From assembly GCA_036307305.1 (NCBI GenBank), contig JAXJXV010000016.1:1-38725 (forward strand): a stretch of DNA of 38,725 bases, written 5' to 3'. The DNA is from SIG607 sp036307305 (GTDB taxonomy: Bacteria > Bacillota > Clostridia > Oscillospirales > Acutalibacteraceae). This document shows, in pieces, positions 7,621 through 16,368 of the stretch. The notes below the pieces were generated by a model. The model saw nothing but the letters and a program-made list of their open reading frames with translations, did not search any database and was not told the origin of the DNA. The position numbers and the translations under genes were made by a program. Within the stretch, counting starts at the first letter, position 1. Each line of letters begins with the position of its first letter.

Positions 7621-8046
7621 TTATCCTAACGCTACCATGCTGAAAACGAGAGCAAACAATGCAACAGTTTCACAAAGACCAACTACGGTGATGTACTGTG
7701 AAAAACCTTTTCCTGTTTCAGCTAAAGCATCTGCACCGGCAGCACCGGCTTTGCCCTGGAATACAGCGGAGAGTGCCATAGCTAAACCGGAAGCAATTCC
7801 GAGACCAAATAAAAATGCAGGATCAGCAGAAGAGCCTTTCATTTGCTGCATCAAAAGAAAGCCGTAAATGGTCTGAGTAAGAGGTGCACCTGCAAACACA
7901 GTAAGGATAAAGGGTGCAGCTTTATTGCTCATGTAACACTTTTTCCAGGCACCGATTGAAGCCTGTCCGGCGATACCGATACCAATTGCAGAACCGATTG
8001 CGGCAATACCCATTGCCAATGCTGTTGATAATAATCCAAAATTCAT
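7621..8046 (-). CDS. ntpK: V-type ATPase subunit K (rotor ring proteolipid)
   Basis: 141-residue duplicated proteolipid with four hydrophobic segments, forming the ion-carrying ring. T57-Q58 in PLTQTIYGF, Q97 in SAVFQGK and E126 in GLCETVALF match the threonine, glutamines and glutamate that bind sodium in E. hirae NtpK. This suggests Na+ coupling, though protons cannot be excluded. Strong start with GGAG before ATG. It follows subunit I by 21 nt and ends 1 nt before the chimeric ktrB-like gene. Confidence 0.93.
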   Translation of the reverse strand: MNFGLLSTALAMGIAAIGSAIGIGIAGQASIGAWKKCYMSNKAAPFILTVFAGAPLTQTIYGFLLMQQMKGSSADPAFLFGLGIASGLAMALSAVFQGKAGAAGADALAETGKGFSQYITVVGLCETVALFALVFSMVALG

Positions 8047-8067
8047 AATGATTCTCCTTTAATCAAT

Positions 8068-9981
8068 TTATTCTTTAAAAGGTTTAAACTTATGCCCACT
8101 CCACGACATATCTAAGTGCGAGGAGAATTCTAATGTGTTAAGTCTGATTCCGTGAACGATAACCGACAGAATGTTTAAAATCATATTCAATCCGTGACCA
8201 AACACTAAAAGAATGATGGCAAGTATCATAAACATAAAATTGCCGAGCAAGGGACCCGCCAACTCATTTACAGTGGCGGAGATTGCAGCACCTGCAAGGC
8301 CGACAGCCCAAAGTCGTATATAGGATACAATATCCGAAAATACATTTACCACACCCAGTAGAACAGAGACAATGTTTGTTAGACTTGAAAGTATGGATTT
8401 AATAATACTTCCGTTATAGTTCGAGAATACGAAACTTAAGGTAAACCCTATTCCAATTAATGCGATTGCAACCGTTCCAACGGGAATTGCACCAATTTTG
8501 AGTCCAAAGCTGAACACTTCTGCATTTACAACTAAACTCAGCACTAAATAATAGATGCCTAAAAGTTGCAATATCGATCCGATATCACCAAGCATTTTTA
8601 AGGAACCTTTATTCCTGACTGCACCTTTAACGTGAGCAACTGTTAGTTGTATCAATGCCAGCGAGAAACAGAAAATCTGCAGGTTCTGAGCTGTGGTAAG
8701 ACCAACTCCGTCTGATGTCCAAGGCAGGGCCCAAAGTTTATCTGCATAAACGTTTGAAATTACAGGTATAGATAAACTTCTTAGCCAACCGGGTAATTGC
8801 TCAGGAGATAGACCAAACCAAGTGCAAGTAAGTGTTCCCCAGAGTACGGTAGAAAGTCCAAAAAGTCCAATAAGCAGAATAGTAGGGGAGATGGTTTTTT
8901 TTGTAATAATCGATTTTATAATCGGTACAGCTGCAAGAGTACAAATTAGTAAACCATAACCGCCGTCACCGAAAATAATTCCAAAGAAGATGAGTATAAA
9001 CGCCAAAAACCAACCCGATATGTCATACTCAAAATATCCGGGAACAGTGCCCAGAAAATCGGTCAGAGGATATATAAGACTTACAAACTTATTATTCTTA
9101 AGCTTTGTGGGTACATGATCATCCTCTGTTGGCTCTTGCACCAGCAGTCCCCAGGAGTTGTTTTCAGCCGTTCTTTTAAGCTTATCAAGGTTTTCAGCCT
9201 CGATATATCCTGTGAAATAAGCAATTGAAATAGATCTATCACTATCAGGAGATAAGTTTTCGTCTCCCATACCGGTAGCGTAGGTTTCAAATTCAATTTC
9301 CTTTTCAATAGCAAGAACAGCTTTCTTGATGCTCTCAATATAACAAGCTTTAGAGGATATTAGCGTGTCAATTTCATCAATCCGTGCTACAAGCTCAGAC
9401 AACCTCTCTCTCATCCTGTTCGTTGAGTTCTGAGGCAGAGACAAACGATATTCGGCAGGCAGGGAGGTTGTTTCGTCAATATCTTTTGTACCGGAGTTCA
9501 ACAACATAAATCTAACGGATGTTTTTGTTGAAGCAATTCGAACTGTCTTGACGCTTTCGGAGAGGTGTTCATATTCGCTCTTAGGCATCTCGTAGAAAGA
9601 TATCTCGTAACCTTTTGATTCAAGTTCCGATATGCTGCTTGGATCAATATCGCCCCAGCTTGCTAACCGATCGAGCTCAGAGGTGATCGAAATTCGCTCT
9701 GCTTGACATTGTTTCTTCTCTTCGTCAAGAACTTGAATCATGGTTGAAATAGATAATGCTTCCTCTGTATCAACATCTTTTTGTTCAACTTTTTTCTGCT
9801 TGCCAATAGTAAAGAGCGTACTTTCAAGTGCGGAGATTTGTTCTTGGAGCAAGGAAAGTCTTTCGCCAGAACCTTCTGATATTTCGATATGGATAATTCC
9901 CAATTTACGAAGTTTCTTCAGAGCTTCGTCTTTTTTGTCTTCTCTTATAATGAGAGATACTTTTTTCATAGGCACTATCAT
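8068..9981 (-). CDS. ntpI: V-type ATPase subunit I (a-type stator membrane subunit)
   Basis: 637 residues. The N-terminal 310 are soluble and coiled-coil rich (MKKVSLIIREDKKDEALKKL and later heptads). A membrane half follows with about seven to eight helices, including FFGIIFGDGGYGLL and IVSYIRLWAVGLAGAA. The arginine in SYIRLWAVGLAG is the expected ring-facing residue. It links the peripheral stalk to the proteolipid ring. The start overlaps subunit D by 4 nt (ATGA) with GGAGG 10 nt upstream. An internal ATG four codons later is possible. Confidence 0.95.
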   Translation of the reverse strand: MIVPMKKVSLIIREDKKDEALKKLRKLGIIHIEISEGSGERLSLLQEQISALESTLFTIGKQKKVEQKDVDTEEALSISTMIQVLDEEKKQCQAERISITSELDRLASWGDIDPSSISELESKGYEISFYEMPKSEYEHLSESVKTVRIASTKTSVRFMLLNSGTKDIDETTSLPAEYRLSLPQNSTNRMRERLSELVARIDEIDTLISSKACYIESIKKAVLAIEKEIEFETYATGMGDENLSPDSDRSISIAYFTGYIEAENLDKLKRTAENNSWGLLVQEPTEDDHVPTKLKNNKFVSLIYPLTDFLGTVPGYFEYDISGWFLAFILIFFGIIFGDGGYGLLICTLAAVPIIKSIITKKTISPTILLIGLFGLSTVLWGTLTCTWFGLSPEQLPGWLRSLSIPVISNVYADKLWALPWTSDGVGLTTAQNLQIFCFSLALIQLTVAHVKGAVRNKGSLKMLGDIGSILQLLGIYYLVLSLVVNAEVFSFGLKIGAIPVGTVAIALIGIGFTLSFVFSNYNGSIIKSILSSLTNIVSVLLGVVNVFSDIVSYIRLWAVGLAGAAISATVNELAGPLLGNFMFMILAIILLVFGHGLNMILNILSVIVHGIRLNTLEFSSHLDMSWSGHKFKPFKE

Positions 9982-10610
9982 AATGAATAAACCTCCTTTT
10001 CGGAAGCCACAGCATTACGAAGGGCTATCTTGCGTTTAGATATTTTGGAACGCACTACGGCGCTGACCTGTTGGTCCGCCATATAGATGGATATTTTTTT
10101 GATATTTGCTTCAGTTTCAGGGATTTTAACCTTTTCAAACAGATTGACTCTTTGAGATGTTGCCAGTAGCTCAATCTCTAATAATCTGATCTGTTCTTCT
10201 AACACTTCTGCTTCCAAATCGAGCGACATAGCTTTTTCCATATGATTTGCAGCGATGTCTACCCAAAGTGGTGTTTCGTAGAGATCGTAATCTCCTCTTG
10301 AGAAATCTGCACCCTCATATGTCGGAATATCAACGCCGGCAATATTTCCTTTGCCTTTTCGAATATTGCTAACAGTTATAATTCCTTGAGGGAAAGCATC
10401 TGTTTCACTGAATACAGCAATCCATTCTCTGAATCCGAATTCGAGATCTTCTCTTTCTTTTCTCATAGCTTTTGCTCTGGATTCAATTGTGCGGATTTCT
10501 GATTGGAGTTGTTGCTTTTTTAGTGTCAGAGTAGGCAAATATCTGCGGTACATTTTAAGTGCGTCCTTTTGTACCTTTAACTCATTTTTAGTTAGTTTGA
10601 TTTTTGCCAA
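9978..10610 (-). CDS. ntpD: V-type ATPase subunit D (central rotor shaft)
   Basis: 210 residues, almost wholly helical, starting MAKIKLTKNELKVQKDALK, the usual opening of V-ATPase subunit D. Long helices at both ends form the coiled-coil shaft that turns inside the A3B3 head. The middle (about residues 75-105) differs from canonical subunit D and is longer in this subfamily. It starts 14 nt after subunit B and overlaps subunit I by 4 nt. Confidence 0.9.
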   Translation of the reverse strand: MAKIKLTKNELKVQKDALKMYRRYLPTLTLKKQQLQSEIRTIESRAKAMRKEREDLEFGFREWIAVFSETDAFPQGIITVSNIRKGKGNIAGVDIPTYEGADFSRGDYDLYETPLWVDIAANHMEKAMSLDLEAEVLEEQIRLLEIELLATSQRVNLFEKVKIPETEANIKKISIYMADQQVSAVVRSKISKRKIALRNAVASEKEVYSL

Positions 10611-10624
10611 AACTACAGACCTCC

Positions 10625-11920
10625 TTATCTTTTAGGCCAAAATTCATCAGTAAGGTCTGATTTGATTCCGGTTTCATCTTTTTCAAAGCAATCAGATAAA
10701 ATATCCCATCCTAAATTAAGCGCTTCTTCAAGCGGAAGATTAACAGACAGTGACATTAACTTACTTTCAAAAAGTTCACCATATTTTAATAACTTTTCAT
10801 CCCAACGGCTCATTGAAAATCCCATGTTTTTCTTTTCAAGCGTTTCCTTATAGGACGAATACAAACGAATCATTGCATCCATAAGTGCTCGATGATCTTT
10901 TCTGGTTTTGCCATTAACATTTTGCTTGAGTCTGGATAGAGAACCAAACGGCTCTATGCGTCCGCCCTTGAGATAATATTGACCCTCAGTAATGTATCCG
11001 GTGTTGTCAGGAACGGGATGTGTTACGTCGTCACCGGGCATGGTTGTAACTGCTAAAACAGTAACCGAACCGGAATCGGCAAAGTCAACCGCCTTTTCAT
11101 AACGAGAGGCAAGTTGAGAGTATAAGTCACCGGGATATCCACGGTTAGAAGGAACTTGTTCCTGTGTGATTGCAATTTCCTTCATAGCGTCGGCAAAGTT
11201 AGTCATATCGGTAAGTAGTACCAATACGTCTTTATTTTGAAGTGCAAATTGCTCTGCAACGGCTAATACCATATCCGGAATCATCATACATTCAACGGTC
11301 GGGTCGGAAGCAGTATGGATAAACATAACGGTTTTGCTGAGTGCTCCGCCTTTGGACAGAGCATCCTTGAAATACAAGAAGTCGTCATATTTAAGACCCA
11401 TACCGCCAAGCACGATTACATCTGCCTCTGCCTGCATTGCGATACGAGCAAGAAGTTGATTGTAAGGCTCGCCGGAGATTGAGAAAATAGGCAATTTTTG
11501 AGAAACAACCAATGTATTAAACATATCAATCATAGGAATGTTGGTTCTCATCATTCTGTTAGCAAGAATACGTTTTGTAGGATTAACAGAAGGGCCGCCG
11601 ATAGGTTTCATATTTTCAGTTAGCGCAGGACCGTTATCTCTCGGATCACCTGAACCGTTAAAAATACGGCCTAAGAGATCTTCACTGAACGATACGCGCA
11701 TTTCGTGACCAAGGAAACGTACTTCATCACCGGTTGAAATACCCTGACCGCCGGCAAATACCTGTAAGGATACAATATCTCCCTCAATTTTGTTAACCTG
11801 AGCTAAGGATTTGCCAAAACGTGTGTTGATTTGTGCCAGTTCCTTGTATTTAACATTATCTGCACGGACGGTGATAACATTGCCTGTGATGGATTCTATT
11901 CGATTATATACTTTATTCAC
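10625..11920 (-). CDS. ntpB: V-type ATPase subunit B (non-catalytic head subunit)
   Basis: 431 residues. A degenerate nucleotide loop (FSISGEPYNQLLARIA) lacks the P-loop lysine, as expected for B. IPDMVLAVAEQFALQ, VLLTDMTNFADAMKEIAI and GYPGDLYSQLASRYEKA are conserved B-subunit signatures. It alternates with A subunits in the head. The start is a GTG two bases after the A stop, with only a weak upstream site, so coupling to subunit A translation is likely. Confidence 0.95.
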   Translation of the reverse strand: MNKVYNRIESITGNVITVRADNVKYKELAQINTRFGKSLAQVNKIEGDIVSLQVFAGGQGISTGDEVRFLGHEMRVSFSEDLLGRIFNGSGDPRDNGPALTENMKPIGGPSVNPTKRILANRMMRTNIPMIDMFNTLVVSQKLPIFSISGEPYNQLLARIAMQAEADVIVLGGMGLKYDDFLYFKDALSKGGALSKTVMFIHTASDPTVECMMIPDMVLAVAEQFALQNKDVLVLLTDMTNFADAMKEIAITQEQVPSNRGYPGDLYSQLASRYEKAVDFADSGSVTVLAVTTMPGDDVTHPVPDNTGYITEGQYYLKGGRIEPFGSLSRLKQNVNGKTRKDHRALMDAMIRLYSSYKETLEKKNMGFSMSRWDEKLLKYGELFESKLMSLSVNLPLEEALNLGWDILSDCFEKDETGIKSDLTDEFWPKR

Positions 11921-11922
11921 TT

Positions 11923-13692
11923 TTATTCACCGTCCTTCAATAACTTTTCAGTCGGTGCAGCTAATTTACCGTCACCTTTACGATATAATTCGTCAATTTC
12001 CGATTCTGCTTTTTGGAAGGCTTCGCTCTCAAACTCCGTATAATTCCAGTCTATAAATTTTTGGCGCATACGGTTGAAAAAGCTTCTTGCTTCATCCTTG
12101 TTTTGAACGGCATAATGACTACCTAAAACATAAACCAACTTATCGATTACATAGCGTTGACGTGCTTTTCCGCAGTTTGCTTCAACCAAATCAAAGGAAT
12201 TCTGCTGAAGATATACTGCATCGAGCATTTCAGACTTCAAATAGGTAATGTAATCTAAAAGGGTGGTACCTTCTTCACCAACAACCTTCATCATCGAGCC
12301 GATCTCATCGCCGTGATGAAGAATGCTCTTGCAAAAATCCAATTTGTCAGAGTCAATAACGCTATTGTATTTTGACCAAGAGATAAGAGGATCGATAGCA
12401 GGATATTTTCTTGCGTCTGAACGTTCACGGGAAAGACCGTGGAAAGCACCAACAACCTTCAAGGTAGCCTGTGTTACAGGTTCTTCAAAGTTACCGCCGG
12501 CAGGGGAAACGGTTCCGCCAATTGTGACGGATCCGGTACTACCATCGGGCAAGCGAACATAACCTGCTCGTTCATAGAAGGCAGCAATATAGGACTCAAG
12601 ATACGCAGGGAATGCTTCTTCACCCGGTATTTCTTCAAGTCTGCCGGACATTTCACGCATAGCTTGTGCCCAACGAGATGTCGAGTCTGCAAGCATAAGA
12701 ACGTTAAGTCCCATTTGGCGATAGTATTCTGCGAGGGTTACCGCTGTATAAACCGAAGCTTCACGGGATGCAACAGGCATTGAGGATGTGTTACAGATGA
12801 TAATAGTGCGTTCCATAAGCGAACGTCCGGTTTTGGGGTCGGTAAGTTCTGGGAACTCAGTTAATGTTTCTACAACCTCACCTGCACGTTCACCGCATGC
12901 AGCAATAATAACGATGTCAACATCTGCATATTTGGATGTGGTATGCTGCAATACCGTTTTGCCGGCTCCAAAGGGACCGGGAGTACAATAGGTACCGCCT
13001 TTTGCTACGGGGAAGAACGAGTCGATAAGACGCACCTTGGTTTCCATTGTCTCAACAGGCGCTAATCTTTCAGCGTAACATTTTACTGCACGTTTTACAG
13101 GCCACTTAAAAGACATAGATATCGGGAACTCTCGACCTCGTTCATCGGTTACTACCGCAATAGTTTCTTTTACGGTATATTCGCCTTTAGAAGCTATGGA
13201 TTTTATTGTGTAATTTCCAAGCAGATAGAAGGGTAATAGGATTTTGTGTGTGAACGGACCTTCCGGAACAGTGCCGATATATTCACCTGCACGCACATTA
13301 TCACCAACATTCACTGTCGGAGTAAACTCCCATTTCTTCTCGACATTAAGACCATCTGCGTAAATTCCTCTTTCCAAAAACCAGCCTGCCTGTTCTGCTA
13401 AAACAGGAAGCGGATTTTGCAGTCCGTCATATACCTGACCGAGCAATCCGGGGCCGAGATCTGCTGAAAGCATTTCTCCGGTAAATTCTACGGTATCACC
13501 ACATTGAATACCGTCGGTCATTTCATAAACCTGCACCTGCGCTACGTTACCTTTTATACGGATAACCTCGCTTTTAAGGGCGGTTGTACCAACTTTAACA
13601 AAGCATATTTCATTCATAGAAACATTGCCGTCAAATTCTACCGACACCAAGTTTCCGTTTATGCTTACTACCTTTCCTTTATTTTCGGTCAT
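11923..13692 (-). CDS. ntpA: V-type ATPase subunit A (catalytic)
   Basis: 589 residues. The Walker A loop GPFGAGKTVLQH lies near residue 230, the catalytic glutamate region IIAACGERAGEVVE near 262 and MLADSTSRWAQAMREMSGRL near 340. The non-homologous insert that marks V-type A subunits is present at about 115-200. It hydrolyses or makes ATP in the head domain. The start overlaps the DUF2764 stop by one base (TAATG). All catalytic residues seen by eye are intact. Confidence 0.97.
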   Translation of the reverse strand: MTENKGKVVSINGNLVSVEFDGNVSMNEICFVKVGTTALKSEVIRIKGNVAQVQVYEMTDGIQCGDTVEFTGEMLSADLGPGLLGQVYDGLQNPLPVLAEQAGWFLERGIYADGLNVEKKWEFTPTVNVGDNVRAGEYIGTVPEGPFTHKILLPFYLLGNYTIKSIASKGEYTVKETIAVVTDERGREFPISMSFKWPVKRAVKCYAERLAPVETMETKVRLIDSFFPVAKGGTYCTPGPFGAGKTVLQHTTSKYADVDIVIIAACGERAGEVVETLTEFPELTDPKTGRSLMERTIIICNTSSMPVASREASVYTAVTLAEYYRQMGLNVLMLADSTSRWAQAMREMSGRLEEIPGEEAFPAYLESYIAAFYERAGYVRLPDGSTGSVTIGGTVSPAGGNFEEPVTQATLKVVGAFHGLSRERSDARKYPAIDPLISWSKYNSVIDSDKLDFCKSILHHGDEIGSMMKVVGEEGTTLLDYITYLKSEMLDAVYLQQNSFDLVEANCGKARQRYVIDKLVYVLGSHYAVQNKDEARSFFNRMRQKFIDWNYTEFESEAFQKAESEIDELYRKGDGKLAAPTEKLLKDGE

Positions 13693-14246
13693 TATTTTGC
13701 CTCCAACCTATCTCCATTTAAAATGGAGTCGTATATATTTTTGTATGCTTTTTCTCCGCTCTTTGCATCAAACTGCCTTATGCGAAGAAGCAACTTTAAT
13801 TTAAGTCCGTAATAGAAGATATAATCCTCGGAGAAGCTGTCCATAGGTCTTAGCGTTTCTAAGATCTCCAAACGGTAACTGTTTAGATATTTTTCTGCCT
13901 CCATTGGATTTTCGATTTCTATTGCTGCACTCGCTGCCTTGATATACTCCACTGGAAAAATTCTATTCTCTGTATCAAATGGCTTCTTCATTTTCTCTGC
14001 CCGAACTTTGCCAAGAGCGAACCGAAGGTTTCGCTCGCTTTCGTTCCAGGCATCAATCAATGCAGAGCCAGAGTTCTCGCTGTTTTTGGGAGGTGATAGG
14101 GTAAGCTTACTCAGCATTTCCTGCGCTCTTTTTCCTAAAAAACGGTTGCAAAGCTCTGCAAATCGTTCTTCGGTAATCGGAAGGGGAGTATTTTCACTTA
14201 TCCCATCCAAAGACGGCAACTGCGATATTAAATAATATTCAGCCAT
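13692..14246 (-). CDS. DUF2764 V-ATPase-associated subunit
   Basis: 184 residues, starting MAEYYLISQLPSLDGISENT, the hallmark opening of DUF2764. This family occurs only between subunits E and A of the V-ATPase operons of Chlamydia, Borrelia, Treponema and many Bacteroidetes. There it is believed to replace the C (d) subunit that caps the rotor ring. The fit of position and sequence is good. Biochemical proof of its role is lacking. It overlaps subunit A by one base and follows subunit E by 5 nt. Confidence 0.88.
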   Translation of the reverse strand: MAEYYLISQLPSLDGISENTPLPITEERFAELCNRFLGKRAQEMLSKLTLSPPKNSENSGSALIDAWNESERNLRFALGKVRAEKMKKPFDTENRIFPVEYIKAASAAIEIENPMEAEKYLNSYRLEILETLRPMDSFSEDYIFYYGLKLKLLLRIRQFDAKSGEKAYKNIYDSILNGDRLEAK

Positions 14247-14251
14247 AGTTA

Positions 14252-14860
14252 TTACTTCGCCTCTTTCAAAAGCTCGGTAACCTTAGGGCTAAGATAATTT
14301 GAAAGCATCTCCACAACTGCCTCTGCCGAATAATCGTAATATGCGCTGCCGTCATTGACAGCGATGCGGAATCCACCGTCAAAATTATCATTCGCCTTCA
14401 AAGTGATACCCTTTAACATTTTTTCTTTAAGTGTTGCCAGTAAGGTTTCTTCCAACTTATTAAGGTCTTGAGTATTCAAAATCACTGCGATATCTTCTGC
14501 ATCCGGCTTGTTTGCCCAATTTTCAACAATGCTGATAATCAGCCCTTTGAATGCATCCGATGAATATACAGCAGTAACATTTTCGCTAACGATAGCATTA
14601 ATCTCTCTCGTTACACTTTCTCTGAAAGAAATAAGCAGATTGCGACCCGCCTGACGAATAGCATCCTCGCTTGATTTCGTCATTCGCTCGGTTTCAGTTC
14701 TTGCAAGGCTCAAGATTTTATCTGCCTGTGCCTGTGCATCGGCAATAATCTTTTCGGCATCTGACTTTGCCGCTTCAACGATAGCCTTAGCTTCTGCTTC
14801 AGCGGTTTCTACACCATCCTTCTTAATCTGCTCAATAAGCTCCTGAAGTTGAACTTCCAT
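14252..14860 (-). CDS. ntpE: V-type ATPase subunit E (peripheral stalk)
   Basis: 202 residues. The N-terminal 90 are an alanine-, lysine- and glutamate-rich amphipathic helix (VETAEAEAKAIVEAAKSD), followed by a compact C-terminal domain that binds the head (DNFDGGFRIAVNDGSAYYDY). First gene of the operon, with AGGAGA before the ATG. A promoter and a hairpin with a T-rich tail lie upstream. No separate G/H stalk gene is visible next to it. Confidence 0.92.
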   Translation of the reverse strand: MEVQLQELIEQIKKDGVETAEAEAKAIVEAAKSDAEKIIADAQAQADKILSLARTETERMTKSSEDAIRQAGRNLLISFRESVTREINAIVSENVTAVYSSDAFKGLIISIVENWANKPDAEDIAVILNTQDLNKLEETLLATLKEKMLKGITLKANDNFDGGFRIAVNDGSAYYDYSAEAVVEMLSNYLSPKVTELLKEAK

Positions 14861-14904
14861 AATTCTATCTCCTTTTATATTTAGTCAATTTTACTGCTAA
14901 AAAA

Positions 14905-14941
14905 CAAAATAGATCCAGCTTCCTCTGCAGACAGCTGGATC
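14905..14941 (-). terminator. terminator-like hairpin in the V-ATPase leader
   Basis: On the minus strand GATCCAGCT (14941 inward) pairs perfectly with AGCTGGATC (to 14912) over a 12-nt loop and is followed by TATTTTGTTTTTT. It lies between the promoter at 14975-15003 and the start of subunit E, about 25 nt into the transcript. It may attenuate the operon, or end leftward transcripts from the PadR region. Confidence 0.65.
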
Positions 14942-14974
14942 CATTAATGATAAAATAATTATTTAATTTTTATT

Positions 14975-15003
14975 ATTTTAACATATTTATCGTTTTTCGT
15001 CAA
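14975..15003 (-). promoter_or_regulatory. promoter of the V-ATPase operon
   Basis: Minus strand: TTGACG (15003-14998), exactly 17 nt, TAAAAT (14980-14975), in a very AT-rich setting 115 nt before subunit E. Confidence 0.7.
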
Positions 15004-15053
15004 TAGTTTTAATGACAATATTTTAGAACAGTGTAAAGTGTATTTTCTTTGAG

Positions 15054-15101
15054 TTGTAATTCTTGAATTATATTGTATAATATAATCAGAAGCATTGGAG
15101 G
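15054..15101 (+). promoter_or_regulatory. orphan promoter and ribosome site facing a gene scar
   Basis: TTGTAA (15054-15059), 16 nt, TATAAT (15076-15081), then GGAGG at 15097-15101. A GTG at 15112 opens only a 34-codon hydrophobic frame ending at 15216, which runs antisense to a TetR remnant. The signals look real, but their original gene seems to be gone. Confidence 0.45.
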
Positions 15102-15113
15102 TGTAGCAATAGT

Positions 15114-15149
15114 GGCAGTATTAAAATATTTGCTTTCTGATTTATTCAT
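15114..15149 (-). pseudogene. 5' remnant of a TetR-family regulator gene
   Basis: ATG at 15149 with GGAG 7 nt upstream encodes MNKSESKYFNTA, the common N-terminus of a Firmicute TetR/AcrR subfamily. After these 12 codons the frame continues without the expected helix-turn-helix and stops at about 15009. The break coincides with the orphan rightward promoter, so a deletion appears to have joined two unrelated pieces. Confidence 0.6.
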
Positions 15150-15173
15150 ATTACCACTCCTTGCATTTGGTTT

Positions 15174-15287
15174 TTATTTGTCTGCGATTTCACGTGCTAG
15201 TTGCACGATTTCATAGGCATACTTCTTTTTGCCCTTTTCAAGCATCTTTTTGCAGATAGGGCATAACAGCCACATTTCATTAACCAT
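15174..15287 (-). CDS. possible 37-residue protein with a CPxC motif
   Basis: MVNEMWLLCPICKKMLEKGK... starts 8 nt inside the end of the DUF1700 gene and ends at 15174. LLCPICKK recalls half a zinc ribbon, but only two cysteines are present. It may be a fragment of a larger gene (for instance of the cysteine-rich KTR type) or chance. Confidence 0.25.
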   Translation of the reverse strand: MVNEMWLLCPICKKMLEKGKKKYAYEIVQLAREIADK

Positions 15288-16005
15288 TTTGGAACCAACC
15301 CCAAGTATGCCAAAATTCGATAGCACCGGCAGACAAGGCGCAAACAATAAATCCAACGATAAAGCATACCGCAAAGGCAACAGCAGCGACTAAAGAAAGC
15401 TTTTTCATACGGCGTTTTGTTTTCGCAGAGAACTGCGGATAAACTGTTAAGGACGGTAATACGGCACGACCCTGCGAAAAAGAAAGTGTATTTTTGTGGA
15501 AACGGCTAAAGCAGCGCATCAGCTGACGGATAAATCCAAAGAAATATACTGTTCCGATGATGGCAAGAATGGTAAGCGATATAAAGATGAGTCCAAATAT
15601 AAAAGCACAATAGTACGGCATAGAGGGAATGGAAACAACCGCCAATTTCCCTAAATTTCCGATCAAACAGACAGCGGCTGTGCCACAGCTGACGGCGAGT
15701 GCCACCATAACGATTTCCCAGGCGAACAGCAGGATACAAAGTATACCAAAAAAGAAGTCCGCTACACCCAAACCAATGGCGGTAATTATCTTTTTACCCC
15801 CATTTCCCGCTACCTGCGAAACATCATACTGTGCTGCAATTCCTTTGGGATCACCCAACTTTGCCGCAATTTCTTCCTCCGAATAACCGTCAGCAAGCTT
15901 AAATGCAAAGTGCTGTTCGTATTCTTCGATAATATCAGCGGCATCTGATACATTCTTCCGATTTAATTCAGTTTTAAGTTTCTCTAAAAAATCCAATTTA
16001 GTCAT
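15280..16005 (-). CDS. DUF1700 / HAAS-domain membrane protein
   Basis: 241 residues. MTKLDFLEKLKTELNRKNVS through AAKLGDPKGIAAQY is the cytoplasmic HAAS-type helical domain. Several hydrophobic segments follow (about residues 75-120, 125-170 and 205-230). The start at 16005 has GGAGG 9 nt upstream and overlaps the padR end by 8 bp. PadR plus DUF1700 pairs are widespread in Firmicutes and often respond to envelope stress. The usual third gene (DUF4097 adhesin-like) is missing here, and scar sequence follows instead. Confidence 0.82.
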   Translation of the reverse strand: MTKLDFLEKLKTELNRKNVSDAADIIEEYEQHFAFKLADGYSEEEIAAKLGDPKGIAAQYDVSQVAGNGGKKIITAIGLGVADFFFGILCILLFAWEIVMVALAVSCGTAAVCLIGNLGKLAVVSIPSMPYYCAFIFGLIFISLTILAIIGTVYFFGFIRQLMRCFSRFHKNTLSFSQGRAVLPSLTVYPQFSAKTKRRMKKLSLVAAVAFAVCFIVGFIVCALSAGAIEFWHTWGWFQNG

Positions 16006-16321
16006 TACTATCATCCTCCTCCAACAATTTTTTGACCGAGCCTGCAAACAACAAATATTCACTTCGATCTTTTTCGTAGGTTTCACGCCCTAACTGCGTT
16101 AAGGAATAATATTTGCGAGGTGGACCGCCGCTTTCTTCTTGCAGATAGGTGGTCAGTAGACCATCGGCCTTCAGCTTTCGCAGAATGGGGTACACTGTAC
16201 CGTCTGCGATGTCGATCTGCTTAGAAAGGGATTCTGAAATCTCATAGCCATAACAATCCTGCTTTTTAAGCAGTGCCATAACACATAATTCAAGTACACC
16301 CTTTTTGTACTGTATGCTCAT
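15998..16321 (-). CDS. PadR-family transcriptional repressor
   Basis: 107 residues from the ATG at 16321 (MSIQYKKGVLELCVMALLKK), with AGGAG 7 nt upstream. LKKQDCYGYEISESLSKQID and DGTVYPILRKLKADGLL form the winged helix-turn-helix. SGGPPRKYYSLTQLG is the PadR wing. It probably represses its own operon with the DUF1700 protein. The promoter at 16369-16396 is AT-rich and includes two overlapping TATAAT copies. Confidence 0.92.
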   Translation of the reverse strand: MSIQYKKGVLELCVMALLKKQDCYGYEISESLSKQIDIADGTVYPILRKLKADGLLTTYLQEESGGPPRKYYSLTQLGRETYEKDRSEYLLFAGSVKKLLEEDDSND

Positions 16322-16368
16322 ATACACGCTCCTCTCAAAATAATGTGCAATACATCATCCACTATTAT

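Noticed and set aside
12474..12991. Open frames opposite subunit A
   Set aside because: Shadows of a strongly conserved catalytic subunit gene.
10611..14251. Hidden F, C or G subunit genes, or frameshifted remnants, in the V-ATPase operon
   Set aside because: Gaps between genes are at most about 14 nt here and no extra frame fits.
14905..15003. T-box or other known riboswitch before the V-ATPase operon
   Set aside because: The leader before the hairpin is only about 25-30 nt and lacks T-box or other familiar conserved motifs.
15112..15216. 34-residue hydrophobic peptide as a type I toxin
   Set aside because: It runs antisense to a recognisable TetR start, has a long ribosome-site spacing and no antisense RNA promoter was recognised.
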